Assembly (NCBI GenBank): GCA_947471745.1 | Contig: CANJKZ010000820.1 | Span: forward strand, 1,835,501-1,899,500 | Direction of reading: 5' to 3' | Source of the DNA: Closterium sp. Naga37s-1 | Taxonomy: Eukaryota; Streptophyta; Zygnematophyceae; Desmidiales; Closteriaceae | DNA: 64,000 bases | Shown here: piece by piece, positions 20,957-32,309 of the stretch | How positions within the stretch are numbered: the stretch's first letter is position 1 | Layout of the letters: each line of letters opens with the position of its first letter | The notes under the pieces: generated by a model | The model's database searches: none | Seen by the model: only the letters and a program-made list of their open reading frames with translations | What the model was told of the DNA's origin: nothing | Made by a program: the position numbers and the translations under genes

Positions 20957-22560
20957 AGAGCGATTGTAGCAGCAGCAGGGGAACGGCGGTAGTTTTGAAA
21001 AGGAAAATGACACAGAAAATGCCGAGGTACTCGGAGATTTATCCTCGAGACTCTGGCTGCTGTCACTACGACTGCACCAGAAAGGGTGGTACTTCGTGAA
21101 ATTAGTTGAAATCGGTTGTACCTCGGGCGATGAAGCTAGATCGCCTTCTTGGGAATCTCCGTGGATCACACAGAGTTACATCAAGCGTCCCAAAAGTGCA
21201 TTTGGTCCAGCCTGGAAGCTCCCTCCCACGTTGCGCCAGATTTACCCCACGTGCCGCCAACCGACACTTGCGTGTGCGACCGTTGACGAAATGCGGAACC
21301 TCGCGCCCAATCAACTCTGCATGCACGACTCCCGGCGATCGTGTGAAGTCTATTTGCACGACGTCCAGATTCCTTCCGCGTCAACGTCAGCATAGTGCGA
21401 AATCATGGAACGTGTCATGTGCAATGCCCGAACCTTGATTTCCGGACTCCCGGACATCCCATGAAGGCGATGTAAAGTCTTCCCTTCTCCCCTTGCCGCG
21501 CTTTCCTCCCTGACCCTGACCTCATCATCATGGCACTTTGCTCTCTGCCTTGCTGGCACGACTATGGTCGTAGAGGTTCCTGCTCGGTCGAGTGGGTCAG
21601 CTGGAATGCCTAGTAATAACAACAGTCGTGCAACGACTCTCAACAACGCACAATGACTCTCAGGGCGCGTGTCTTTTGGGCCCAACTTAAAACAAAATCT
21701 CGAGCTTTGAGTGGTAACAATTCTCGAGCGAAGTTCGTCAACTCCAAGCCAGATCAAGGAAACAAACATGGACATTGAGCCTGGGTCGAGCTACACCTGA
21801 ATGACGAGTGCACGTTTTGTCGAGCGTGTGCACTTTTGCACACGCTCGAGTAAGCTACGAAAATTGCGAAGACAAGAATCACTATCGTCTGGACTACCAA
21901 AGCCTTCGTTTACTAACCAGGTAAACTACGACGGTCAAGCGCGACTCGGACAGTGCCCTATAAGCTCGAACTTCAGAAGTCGAGCATTTTTGTGTCACTT
22001 GCTTGACGTGAAAAGGGACACGCGATTCGACAATGAGATGTTCAGGTAGTCGACTACAGGTCGACCAATGTTCATTTGCTAAAATTTGAACAAAAAACAT
22101 GAACTTTGCCATCTGTGCCGAAGGACGCGCCCTCAGTCAACTCAACAACTGAGCGAGAGTTGTTCAAGGATTCTGGGAACCCTCGCGAGGTTACCCCACT
22201 ATGTCGCTCAAGGACCCATCGGGAAACATGAGAATAACGACGACCGTCGTAAGCTTCGTCAAGGAATCCTACACTTTTGAACATGACAGATCAACAATCC
22301 AGAGAGAATTCTAGGTTTGTGTTACATTCTTATATTTTTATTTACATACCATTACAAACGAAATATCTGGATCTGATTCCCATCTCTTTCACATAGATTT
22401 TTTCTCGCTGTGTCATTTTGTATGAAGCATTTTTGTTGCCACGCTATATCGCATCTATCTTCTCCTCGGCGCTTCTGTTTCTACGGCCGCCATTCCAGCC
22501 TCTCCTCGCCTCACCGTGCAGCGCCCCTCATGACGCCTTCCGAATGCCTTCCCCGAGAAT
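20957..22560 (-). promoter_or_regulatory. 5' flank of subtilase A, duplicated at the subtilase B locus
   Basis: No coding region is supported. Long stretches match 54805-56150: the sequence next to the start codon (AGCAGCAGGGGAACGGCGGT), GGTGGTACTTCGTGAAAT, GGAACCCTCGCGAGGTTACC (near 22178) and CATTCCAGCCTCTCCTCGCC (near 22490). The match fades after about 22560. Conservation may reflect shared 5' UTR and promoter, or simply the segmental duplication. No TATA box could be assigned confidently. Confidence 0.6.
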
Positions 22561-22659
22561 GTTGTCTCCCGTACTCCTCTATAATCAACAGGTACCAAAC
22601 TCCAAGTTTGCCTAGCGCAACTCACGCGGCCACAAGGCCCTTGTGCTACAGACTTGCGG

Positions 22660-22870
22660 CAAGTGAGCGAGTGAGTGAGGCGAGTAAGCGAGTGTGCTGG
22701 TCAAGTGAGCAAGGGAATGAGGCGAGTGAGCGAATGAGCGAGACTAGTGAGCAAGTGAGTGAGTGAGCGAGTGGGTGACTGAGTGAGTGACTAAGTGAAG
22801 CGAGTGAGCGAGTGAGCGAGGTGAGTGAGCAAGTGAGCGAGTGATCGAGGCGAGTGAGCGAGTGAGTTGG
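22660..22870. repeat. GAGT/GAGC tetranucleotide-based repeat
   Basis: About 200 bp of GCGAGTGAGTGAGC-type repeats with a 4-bp period and irregular interruptions. It lies between the end of the segmental duplication and copia-2, in DNA without any supported gene (22561-23001). Confidence 0.85.
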
Positions 22871-23001
22871 GCCTCATTGGGCGTTGTTGGATTGATTTAG
22901 TGATGGAAAGGAGAGAAACAGGCAGGAGGAAATGTGCAGAGGGAAAAATAAGAGCAGCTCTGGTACCCTCTGCTATAAGAGTCAAGGCTCCGTGCACCAA
23001 G

Positions 23002-23134
23002 TGTTAAGAACTAAGGCAATGATTGAGTAGATTAGGTGAAGGTTTGGGTACAAGACTAGGGTATCGAGAAGTTTTGTGTACCCCCTAAGGCTATCCCCAA
23101 TATAGCCTAGATAATGATATGCATATATTTGACA
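23002..23134 (-). repeat. 3' LTR of copia-2 (left side)
   Basis: 133 bp, plus strand TGTTAAGAACTAAGG...ATATTTGACA. It differs from 32323-32456 by one substitution (T/G near 23020) and one missing base in GAGAAGTTTT. On the element strand it is preceded by a G-rich tract (CCTATGGGGTG). Confidence 0.95.
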
Positions 23135-23373
23135 CACCCCATAGGCGAAATGGGGGATAGCCAGAGCAAGCAACGGTCACAAGACCAGTCAAGAGAAGAA
23201 ACAAAACACAGCTCAGGGTGGATCACAACGTCACCACACACACTGAGCACAAGCAAACGGCCACAAGGCCAGTCCACATGCAGAGGTATATAAGCAACAA
23301 GAACAGCACAGTGATCTCACGCTAGCAAGAGCAAGCATGCAGGTATATATATAGACCACAGTACAAGCAGAGA

Positions 23374-23996
23374 CTACAACAAGTGTGGAAACGTAGGCAC
23401 AAGGCCCAACAAAGTACAAAAGCGCTGATGGTCACCAGGCGGAAGTGCCTTGGTGAATATATCAGCAGTGTTGGCCCGAGTGGCCACGTAAGCAAGGTGA
23501 AGCTGACCCCGCTGCTGCAACTCTCGAGCCAGGAAGTAGCGCAGAGCGATGTGCTTCGTTCCTGGCTCTCCAGTCTGTGCTCCTGACACAAGGCAATGGC
23601 GGCCGTGTTGTCTACGTACAGAACTGGAGGAGAACGAGGCCGCTCTCCCAGGTCGGTCAGCAGGTAGGTGAGCCAGCGTAACTCCTGTGCAGCCATGGCA
23701 GTGGCGTAGATCTCAGCCTCACAACTGGAGCTGAGAACAGAAGACGAGCGTGTAGACCGCCAAGAAACAGAGCCGGAGCCAAGGCTGAACGTGTAACCCT
23801 GTGACGACCGCTGTGTAGCCTGGTCGTCAACCCAAGAAGCGTCTGAGTGCCCAGTGAGGACAACTGGACTCCGCCCTCCAAGCACGAGCCCCATGCTCGA
23901 TGTACTGCACAAGTAGCGTAGTACCCTCTTAGCAGCATCCATGTGCACCTTTCGGTGCCGACCAGGAGCCACGTAGCGAGCCAGAAGGCCAAGAGG
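23374..23996 (-). pseudogene. copia-2 RNase H domain
   Basis: Carries APGRHRKVHMDAAKRVLRYL, HSDASWVDD, SSSCEAEIYATAMAAQELRW and LYVDNTAAIAL in one frame, then a frameshift near 23575 (SGAQTGEPGTKHIALRYF) moves ADIFTKALPPGD to another frame ending at 23374. It is separated from the RT region by a TAA at 23997-23999 replacing a Tyr codon (copia-1 has ...RPDLAYPLGLL here). It would degrade RNA in the replication hybrid if intact. Confidence 0.88.
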
Positions 23997-24858
23997 TTAC
24001 GCAAGGTTAGGACGCGTGCACGTCATCAGGTACATGAGGCAGCCCACTAGCTCTGAGTAAGGACCACTCGGCTCTACGGACTCGTCCGAAGGTGGAGCTG
24101 AGAGCAAGTGACCTGTAGCAAGAGGAGTGTGCTGTGGCGAGGACCAGGTGAAGCCGAAGCGCTGAAGGACCTGCTGCACCATGTGTGGCTGAGTCAGTGT
24201 GATGGTGCGGCGTGCTCTGTCCCGGGTGATCTGCAAGCCAAGGTAGCTGCGCAGCTCACCCAGGTCTGTGCACGTGTGTCTCTTCTGCAGCTCCGACTTC
24301 ACCAGGGCGAGAGCCTCAGTGTCGGCAGTGGCAAAGACCAAGTCGTCGACGTACACGAGGATGTAGAACGGCGGCAGCGAAGTGTCGGTGCGCAGAAACA
24401 GCGACGGGTCAGCAGTCGAAGGAGCAAACCCAAGAGCCACAAGTGTCGTCCTCAGTGTGTCGTGCCACTCACGTGGCGCCTGGCGGAGACCGTAGACCGG
24501 CCGCCGGAGGCTCCACTGGGTACCAGGAGGGAACGACCCAATGAAGCTGGGTGGGCGGCGCAGCCAGATCTCCTCGTGCAGGCTGCCCTGCAAGAAAGCT
24601 GTGCTGAAGTCAAGAGAGTGAAGCTCGTAGTCACGCTGAGCGGCAACGTGCAGCAGCACCCGAAGAGTGGTCATCTTCGGGGTGGGGGAGAAAGTCTGGA
24701 AGAAGTCAACTCCCTCTCGCTGATTGAAACCTCGAGCAACGTAACGAGCCTTGAAGACAGGCGGAGAACCTGGCGGCCGCTTCACCCTGAAAATCCACAT
24801 GCCACTGACGATGTTCGCCCCAGGATGGGAACCTCGTCAACGTACGTGCCTGTGGACT
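23997..24858 (-). pseudogene. copia-2 reverse transcriptase domain
   Basis: Includes MWIFRVKRPPGSPP, FKARYVARGF, HSLDFSTAFLQG, VYGLRQAPREW, YVDDLVFATAD and TWSSPQHTPLATG; the catalytic YVDD is intact. Upstream it is cut off from the linker by TAG at 24857-24859 (Trp in copia-1) and a one-base deletion near 24828 (GTTCCCATCC versus GTTCCCCCGCC in copia-1). Confidence 0.9.
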
Positions 24859-24859
24859 T

Positions 24860-27586
24860 CTAGGATGCCATCTCTGCGTCCATGGCTGTCTGCCACTGAG
24901 AGGAGTACTCACCCGCGATCGCCTCAGCGTAAGAGCGCGGGGTGGGGATGTCTGGTGCATCCGGGTCTCCCTCAGGGGCAAGTAGCATGGCCACGAGATG
25001 AGGCGCAGTGGCCGCAAGACACTCAAGGTCCTCGTGCCTGTCGTCAAGGACGTCCGTGCTAAGAGCACACTCACCCCCGACGGACGGAGGATAGACAGAC
25101 TCAGACTCAGACTCAGCAACAAGACTAGCAGCGTAGTCTAGACGACAGGCAGCAGCAAAGTCGACAAGCTCAGCGACTAGGGCAGACGCAGCAGTGGACT
25201 CAAACGACGGGTCAGTGACAACAGTGGCTAGCAGACGCGTGACAGTAGGGTGCTCAGTACGAAACTGGTCAGACTCAGGGTCCGCAACGACAGGCAGAGA
25301 AGACGCAGGAGGAGACGGCAGAGGAACACTCTGCGTAGGAGAGGAAGGACGACGAACTACAAGGGAAGGGCCGGGGACAGCCGGCTGACGCTGACGAGGA
25401 ACACGACGACTGGAACGACCAGAACGGACAGGTGAGACAGGACGCGACGCAGGCTCACGACGCTCAGTAAGGCCCCCTGTCTGCTCAGCGTAAGGAGAAG
25501 GAGCAGGCAGAGGTGAGCCTGGCTGTAACGGAAGACCAGTAGAAGACGGGAGGCTAAGAACCTGGCGAAGCACGGAGTCAGGCGGTGGCAGAGACGACGG
25601 AGACGGCGGAGCAAAGAACAGGCACGGCTGTGCAGTGCCACCAGCACCAGCAGCTCCAGCACCCTCAGCAGCTCCTGCACCTCCAGCAGCTCCAGCACCC
25701 TCAGCAGCTCCAGCACCTCTAGCAGGTCCAGTACCCTCAGCAGCTCCAGTACCTCCAGCAGCTCCAGTGCCTCCAGCAGCTCCAGTACCCTCAGAAGCTC
25801 CAGTACCTCCAGCAGCTCCAGCACCCTTAGCAGCTCCAGCCCCTCCTGGTGCAGCACCCCCAGAACCGGCACCCCTAGTCCCAGGGTCTCCAACCGCAGT
25901 GCCACCAGCAGGAGTACCCTCAGACACACCACCGCCAGCCCCAGCAGCTCCAGTACCCCCAGTACGTGCACCTCCGGGACCAGCGACACCAGCACCTCCA
26001 GCAGGCAAAGGACCAGCACCACTCCCAGCTCCAGTGACGCCAGCAGAAGAACCCCCAACAGTAGAGCCCTGAGGTGCAGAAGCGCGACGCTGACGGCGAC
26101 CGTACCAGTCGTGCAGCTGCTGGGAGGTGAGAGGCACACGCGGACGAAGACGGCTACTCCAAGGAGACCGCGTAACAGCAGTCTCAGAACCCTCAGGCGA
26201 CTCACCCCCAGACCCAGCACCCCCAGGCTCCGCACACGGAGGCGCAGCACCCCCAGACGCAGCACCCCCAGGCTCAGGACCTCCAGGCTCCTCACGCGCA
26301 GGCTCAGCACCTCCAGGCTCTGCACCCTCAGGCTCCTCACGCTCAGCACCCCCAGACTCAGCACCCCCACGCTGCGCACCCCTAAGCTCCGCACCCCCAG
26401 GGACAGCACCACTCCCAGCAGAACCGGAGTCACCAGTGACCTCAACAGGCGCAGGGACGGGAGGGTCTACCTGAGAAACACCTGAAAGAGCAGGGCCTGG
26501 CGCAGGGAGGGGGTCTACCTGGGGAGGACCTGGGGCGAGAAAGAGCGGCGGGAGGGGGCGAGGAGCAGTGCGGTAGGGGAAGAGGCGGTAAAAGGGGACC
26601 GACTCGTCAAAGGTGACGTCCTGAGACGCAAAGACACGGCGCGAGGCGGGGTCGTAAAACTGCCAGTCAGGCGCGTTAGGGACAAAGCCAAGGAAGACGC
26701 AAGGAATGGCGCGAGGGGAGAGTTTGTCCGCAGTGGTATCGCGGACAAAGGCACGGGCACCCCAGACCCGGAAACGCGACGCGTCGCCAACCTTCCCCGT
26801 CCACAGTAGTGTGGGCGAGGTCTCCGGCAAGGAGACACGGGGCCAGAGGTTGAGCTGATGCGCGGCGTACCTGACCGCAAACGGCCACAGAAAATGGGGG
26901 GCAGCCGCATGGATCATGGAGGTACGAGCGACCTCCATGACCAAGCCAATGCGGCGCTCAGCAACCCCATTCTGCTGCGGAGAGGCCGGAAGCGTGAAAG
27001 TCTGGCGGATGCCGTGCTCCGCACAGAAGGCCGCCAAGAGGTCTGAGGAGAACTCACCACCTCTGTCAGAGTGCAGACGTAGGACAGGAAAGTCCGACTG
27101 GAACCGCTTGCGGAGCTGGAGACGAGCAGCGCGGATCCAGGTTATCAAAACATCAGGGACATCCCCCTTGCGCTGCAAGGGGAAGACCGTGGTGTAACGC
27201 GTGTAGTCGTCGACAACCTGCAGGAAGTACCGCTCGTGGCCCTGTCCACGGACGCGGGCTGGGCCCCACACGTCCAGGTGGAGAGTCTGCAGGGGAGCCT
27301 CTGTGGGAGGGAACGAGGAGGAGTGAGGAGCGGCGCGCTGCCGCCCCTCGACGCAAGGAATGCAGGGCGGCGCAGGCGAGGGAGGGAGGGCAGGCAGAGA
27401 CCTGGGAAGACCAGAGACCAGGAAGCGAGAGTGCATGCTACGCAGGCGAGGTAGGGAGGGGTGACCAAGGCGGTGGTGCCACAGGAGAGTGTCGTGCGAC
27501 ACCCGGCGACACTCACACTGGGTAGCTACCTGAGCAGATGCGTGTAACTTGGGAGACAAAGGGGCGGAGCGTGACGCAGCGGACAT
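24860..27586 (-). pseudogene. copia-2 pre-integrase, integrase and Gly/Ser linker
   Basis: The longest intact pol frame of the element. It has the GAG-pre-integrase block LLWHHRLGHPSLPRLR with CIPC, then integrase LHLDVWGPARVRG, VVDDYTRYTTVF, LHSDRGGEF and QNGVAERRIG (DDE triad intact), then FVRDTTADKLSPRAIPCVFLG. A 600-residue linker follows with GGAEPGGAE and GAAEGTGAAGG repeats, a QQLHDWYGR motif (26102-26131), and Ser/Pro-rich sequence down to YAEAIAGEYSSQWQ. It ends in a TAG at 24857-24859. Its upstream boundary is a deletion of roughly 100 codons, relative to copia-1, between protease and pre-integrase. Confidence 0.9.
25630..25860 (-). repeat. Coding 15-18-bp repeat in the copia-2 linker
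   Basis: Tandem units such as CAGCTCCAGCACCCT and CAGCTCCAGTACCTC encode GAAEGTGAAGG-type repeats. copia-1 has a related but rearranged block at 6380-6960, so the linker changes length quickly between copies. Confidence 0.85.
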
Positions 27587-28312
27587 GGAAGCACGGTTGA
27601 AGACTGTGCAAGCACTGGGCCCCCAGAGGGGTCAGCCAGTGAGACAGGAACAGGTGCAGGGAGGGGAGTGACTCTGGTACTGTCGCGAAAGAAACAGCGG
27701 GAAGCACCAGAGTCAAGTGTAAAAGTGTGCAAGGCCTGTGCAGGCGCAGTACCAGGGGGAGCAGACTCACAAGCACCGAGTGCTGCAGGCGCTATACCAG
27801 GGACTATACCAGGATCCGGCGGCACACACAAGTAGCAGTCACCCTCAGCACTAACAGACAATGCATACATAGCAGCAAGAATAGCCTCATAGTCAAGATC
27901 AAAGATAGGTACATCACGCCTAAGTAGCTCTGCCCAGTTGGGGAACTCAGGAGCATCAGGAAACTTGGCGCGCCAGGCATCGCTAAGCCGAGCGAAGCAG
28001 CGCTGTTCAGTGTGATAACCTGTGCACTGGCGACCAGTGCGGGGACCTGTGCGAATGATATAGGGGCAGCGACCAGGACCCCCAGAAGCCCCACGCCCGG
28101 CATACCAGTCAAGAAGCTGCTGGGAAGTGGGGGTCTGGCGCTGACGCTGCTGCTGCTGCTGCTGCTGCGGCTGCTGCTGGCCCTGACCACCACTACCACC
28201 ACCGCTCCCTCCTCCCCCACCGCCGCTGCTACCCCCTCCACCGCTCCCAGTGCCTCCGCCGCCCCCACCACCAACTCCACCGCCTCCACCCCCACGACCA
28301 CCCCCACCACCT
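27526..28312 (-). pseudogene. copia-2 Gag C-terminus, zinc knuckle and protease
   Basis: Reads Gly-rich tract, Gln run (28140-28190), TSQQLLDWY (28102-28131), then CPYIIRTGPRTGRQC-TGYH-TEQRC, FPNWAELLRRDVPIFDLDYEAILA, and the protease signature FTLDSGASRCFFRDSTRVTPL with catalytic Asp intact. The frame then leaves the alignment with copia-1 near 27590 (STVLPCP is followed by unrelated residues) because of the deletion before the pre-integrase. By base count it shares a frame with the Gag core at 30950-31804 once the nested element is discounted. Confidence 0.85.
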
Positions 28313-28317
28313 CCACC

Positions 28318-28563
28318 TGTTACAATACGATCTTAACTTAGGAACCGGGTTTAACTAAGGGGCCTAGGCTTAGTAGCCTAGGCCAAACGGGTGTCGAGTA
28401 GTTTGTGCAAAGGAGAATTGAGAATGGGTGTTGGTTCACTATAGCACACGAGTACATATAGCAACCTAACAAAGATGAAAGAGGTGCACCACCATACAAG
28501 GGAATTACACAGCAGCTACACTACAGGCGGATTATACTAAATAGATATAAATCTATTGTGACA
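28318..28563 (-). repeat. 3' LTR of the nested element (left side)
   Basis: 246 bp, TGTTACAATACG...TCTATTGTGACA. The only difference seen from 30699-30944 is CAAAGG versus CCAAGG in the GTTTGTG region. It contains an internal palindrome CCTAGGCTTAGTAGCCTAGG near 28360. Confidence 0.96.
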
Positions 28564-30698
28564 CACCCCCTATCTGCCTGAACTGCATAACCATGTGCAG
28601 AGCCCCCCTTGAAGGGGTACACCTGTAAAACCCCATTACAGGGCGTGGGAACACCAGCAAGGGGCCCCCTCTGAAGCTGACAAGCAGCAACCACCAAGCA
28701 GCATCTGGACCACCGCGGTGGAACAGGTGCCCGGCTGCGGTTGAACGCCCCGCAGCTGGTGCACGGTGTGCGAGGAGCACGGGTACGGGTAGCGGGTTCG
28801 GGTAGCAACTAGGTGCTGTACGGGACGGGCCGCACGGGGGTGACGGGCAGCACGAGACCGGGCAGCACAGACCGGGTGGGGCACGAGCGAGAACTGACAG
28901 CACGGGTGGGGCACGAACGGGTACGGACAGCACGGGTAGGGCACAAACGAGCAGAACGGGGCAGCACGGGCAGAACGGGGCAGGACACGGGCTGAACGGG
29001 GCAACACGGGCAGAGCGGGGCAGGACACGGGCTGAACGGGGCAGGACACGGGCTGAACGGGGCAACACGGGCAGAACGGGGCAACACGGGCAGAGCGGGG
29101 CAACACGGGGACAACGGGGCAGCACAGGAGCACGAGGTAGCACGAGCAGAACGGGGCAGCATGGGCACTGACAGCACGGGTGGTACAGGTGGGGCACGCA
29201 CGGGAACAAACAGCACGGGTAGAGCACGAGCAGAAGCACAGGGAACACGGGCAGACAGCACGGGCACGGGCACGGGGCAAGCACGGGGAAGGACGGGCAA
29301 TACGGGACAGCACAGGACCACGGGGCAGCACGAGAAGCACAAGAAGCATGAGTAGCACAGGATCACGGGAGCACAGGAGGTGCACGGCCAGTATGGCACG
29401 GGAACGGGCAGCAACACGGGCAGGATCACAGGCAGAATCATGGGCAGAATCACGGTCAGGATCACGGGCAGAACACGGGCAAAATACGGGCAACACACGG
29501 GTATAATCACGGGCACAATCACGGGCAGCAGTACGGGCAGAATCACGGGCAGAACACGGGCAGGACACGGGCAGAACGGGTGGAACGGGTGGGGCACGTC
29601 TGGGTACGGACAGCACGGGTGGGGCACAGGAACGACGGGGTAGCAGCACGGGAGACACGGGGCGGGGGGATGACAGGAGGAGGTGTGGTGGCAGTTGCTG
29701 CAGCTGGAACATCCACCCACACCCCCTGAACCTCCCCCCCACAGCAGCAACAGCGGCAGAGAGAGATAGGAGGAGGCGTGGCGACAATTGGTGCAGTTTG
29801 ATCACCCCCTCCATGTCACTCCCCCCCCAACAGCTGCAGTCGCGGTAGTGAAGGCGACGGGGAGGGGGGGAAGGGAAGACGGACGGGCGGTAGGCGTTGG
29901 CGGCAGTTCTGGCGCTTGCGCTGGCGTTCACTGCTGACAGCCGCCCACCACCCCTTTCCCCCACGCCTCCCCCACCCCCCCACATGAGCCGCCAACCCCG
30001 CCACTCCCGCAACTCCTGCCATTCCCGCCGCCGCCGCCCCCACTGTCCTCCACACCCACCACCGCCCAACACGGCATAGACAGGCGCGGTAGAGGGGGAA
30101 GGCGCGACGAGGGAGGGACGGGGAGGGGCAGGGACAGTGCGGGTACGGGACGAAACGGCAGGTGCTGACGCGGTAGATGCAGGCGGGGCAGGGACGGGTC
30201 GTGCAGATGCGGGTGGCGTACGGGAGATGGGCGGGGTGCGTGGTGCGGGTGGCGCACGGGCGGCGGGCAGGGTGCGGGGTGCGGGTGGAGGACGATCTGG
30301 CGCGTGCAAGGGCGTAGTAGCAGCTTCTCCCGCCACTCCCACCACTCTCGCGACTCCCGCCACTCCCTTCACATCAGTTGCGAAGTCGACGGGAGGGCGG
30401 GCGAGGACCTGGCGACGAGCAGCGGAGAGCGTACGGGTGGCGGGGATCTGGCGACGGGCGGCAGTGCGACGGGATGGGCGACGGGCTGCAGCAGCGGATA
30501 TCGCTCGGGCGGCGGGATGCAGTTGCGGGTAGCGCGTCGGCGACGGGCAGAAGCAGCGGGTAGCGCGTGGGCGACGGGCTGCGGCAAGGAAGCGCTTATG
30601 AGGCGCGCTACGGGCCGCGCAACGGGGTACGCCATAGCGAGAGGCTAGCGGTGGGCCCATAAAAATTCGGTCCTTAGGAAAGGAACCGCTCGATACCA
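28564..30698 (-). other. Internal region of the nested element: GC-rich repeats, no recognised protein
   Basis: 28830-29660 is made of degenerate ACGGGCAG and AACGGGGCAGGACACGGGCTG units. 29680-30640 is mixed Pro/Arg/Ala-coding in several frames. A 687-codon open frame on the minus strand starts inside the primer-binding site (ATGGTATCGAGC) and spans nearly the whole interior, but its composition is that of GC-rich repeats and it shows no known domain. I do not call it a gene. Confidence 0.7.
30688..30698 (-). other. Primer-binding site of the nested element
   Basis: On the minus strand TGGTATCGAGC directly follows the right LTR; it resembles the initiator tRNA-Met complement TGGTATCAGAGC with changes. 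Confidence 0.8.
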
Positions 30699-30944
30699 TG
30701 TTACAATACGATCTTAACTTAGGAACCGGGTTTAACTAAGGGGCCTAGGCTTAGTAGCCTAGGCCAAACGGGTGTCGAGTAGTTTGTGCCAAGGAGAATT
30801 GAGAATGGGTGTTGGTTCACTATAGCACACGAGTACATATAGCAACCTAACAAAGATGAAAGAGGTGCACCACCATACAAGGGAATTACACAGCAGCTAC
30901 ACTACAGGCGGATTATACTAAATAGATATAAATCTATTGTGACA
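30699..30944 (-). repeat. 5' LTR of the nested element (right side)
   Basis: 246 bp, essentially identical to the left LTR; followed by the CCACC target duplication and then the interrupted Gly-rich gag of copia-2. Confidence 0.96.
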
Positions 30945-30949
30945 CCACC

Positions 30950-31804
30950 TCCCCCGCCGCCTGCACCACTGCCACCTCCACCGCCTCCGCCACCGCACCT
31001 GCCACCCCTGCCGCCCCTGCCGCTGCGACGCTTCCCACTAGGAGCGGAAGCAGCTCCGACCTCCTCAGCACCAAGGTAGTCGTGAGCAGCAGCTGCGGAG
31101 GCGTAGGAGGGGGTGAGAGGGGAGGGGGAGCACCCCTCAAAGAGGGGAGAGCGAGGAGTGCCACGAGCAGCACCTACAGCGAGGATGTTCTTCTCTGCTG
31201 CGAGGAGGTGCTTCTCGAAGTCGTCGACAGTGAGAGTGGGGGGGTCTAGCGCGAGGAAGTGGTCCCTGACTGAGCTAAGAGTGTCAGGGAGGTGGGTGAC
31301 GAGGAAATAGAGAGTGAAGTACATCGGGGGGGGGGGGGGGGGGTTAGCGGCGCAGAACTCGGCTGAAAGGGCGGCACGAAAGCGAGTGTCAGTAGCGCAC
31401 AGGTGGGAAATGAGGTCCTCAGCATATGTGAACGAGGAAAGGTCGGGGAACAGGTAGGGTAGCATGAGCCGACCTATGGCTGCAGTGGCCGGGGAGGAGT
31501 AGCGCGCAACTACAGCGTCGTACAGCTTCTTAGCAGTTTTGTGCTGGCTGAAATGCGCGCGCTCAGTAATCGGCAGATGGTTCCTAATAGCTAGGCGTGC
31601 AGCAGCATCACGAGTTTGCCATTGCGAGCGTTCGAGAGCAGGAGCATCGGCACCAGGAGCAACGGCAGTGCCAGACACGTAATCGAACAGTGAAACGCCC
31701 TCTTTGGCATCGGTCAGAAGGAACAGTTGGGGATCATCTAACCACACAGCGAACTCTATGGGGCGACCGTCAGGCTCGAACGCGAGAACGTTAGGCGTCG
31801 TCAT
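30950..31804 (-). pseudogene. copia-2 Gag core, interrupted by the nested element
   Basis: Start chosen at ATG 31804 (MTTPNVLAFEPDGRP), which follows the leader; an upstream in-frame Met at 31870 would add 22 residues of leader. The body has the copia Gag pattern: PIEFAVWLDDPQLFLL, W-containing ERSQWQTRDAAARLAIRNHL, KKLYDAVVARYSS, then VTHLPDTLSSVRDHFLAL and FEKHLLAAEKNI. It ends in RRSGRGGRGGRCGGGG, where the nested element has entered. A pure G tract of about 19 bases (near 31325-31343) encodes a Pro run. Gag would assemble the cytoplasmic virus-like particle. The rest of the protein continues at 28312. Confidence 0.85.
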
Positions 31805-32309
31805 AATGGCAGTAGGCAGAGGCAGGAGGCAGCAGGCAGTAGACAAGAGGCAGCAGGCACCAGGCCACAAGCAAAGACAGAGGCAGCAGGCAGCAGGCAG
31901 GAGACAGCAGGCAGCAGGCAGGAAGCAGAAGCGGCCGCATGCGAGCTCCTAAGGTAGCGCGTTAAGCAGCTGCGGGCCGCGCAGGCGGCCGACGCGACGC
32001 ACGGCGCAGCGGCGGGCCGCGCTGGCGACAGACGCGGCGCGCGGGGCGACGGCGGGCTGCACGTGACGGCGGGCTGCGCGCGGTGTCGGGCTGCGCGGGC
32101 TCTACGCAGGCTCTACGTGGGCTGCGCGGGCGACGCGGGCCGGCGCGCGGCGCTACAGCAGTGGCGCGCGCTAAAAACAGTGGCGCGTGCGCTAGTAGGC
32201 GAGGCGCGCGCGAAAAAAAAAGTGACGCGCGCTGTAGCCGAGGCGCGCGCGGGCAGTAAGCAAGGCAGGCAGTTAGGTGGGCCTGATTCGTAGGTCCTAG
32301 AGACCTCCT
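31805..32309 (-). other. Untranslated leader of copia-2
   Basis: No gene. It holds CAGGCAGCAGG-type repeats (31815-31930, plus strand) and a very GC-rich tract of GCGCGCG and GCGGGC units (31960-32240). The end nearest the primer-binding site holds a TAGGACC...GGCCCACC motif shared with two other elements (see findings). Confidence 0.6.

Larger units (their letters stand above)
28318..30944 (-). mobile_element. Nested non-autonomous LTR retroelement without pol genes
   Basis: Two 246-bp LTRs (28318-28563, 30699-30944) starting TGTTACAATACG and ending TCTATTGTGACA, differing at a single base that I can see. They are flanked by the 5-bp duplication CCACC (28313-28317, 30945-30949). The primer-binding site on the minus strand and a G-rich polypurine tract next to the left LTR set the orientation. 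The 2135-bp interior has no gag, protease, integrase or RT motif. It consists of GC-rich short repeats (ACGGGCAG, GGGGCAACAC) and Arg/Pro/Ala-rich open stretches. It therefore depends on another element for replication, like plant LARD/TRIM-type elements. It is the youngest insertion in the window by LTR identity. Confidence 0.93.

Noticed and set aside
28636..30699. 687-codon minus-strand frame in the nested element, starting within the primer-binding site
   Set aside because: GC-rich repeat sequence with Ala, Arg, Pro and Cys runs, no domain, and no homology to gag or pol that I can recognise. Kept as a description of the interior, not a gene.
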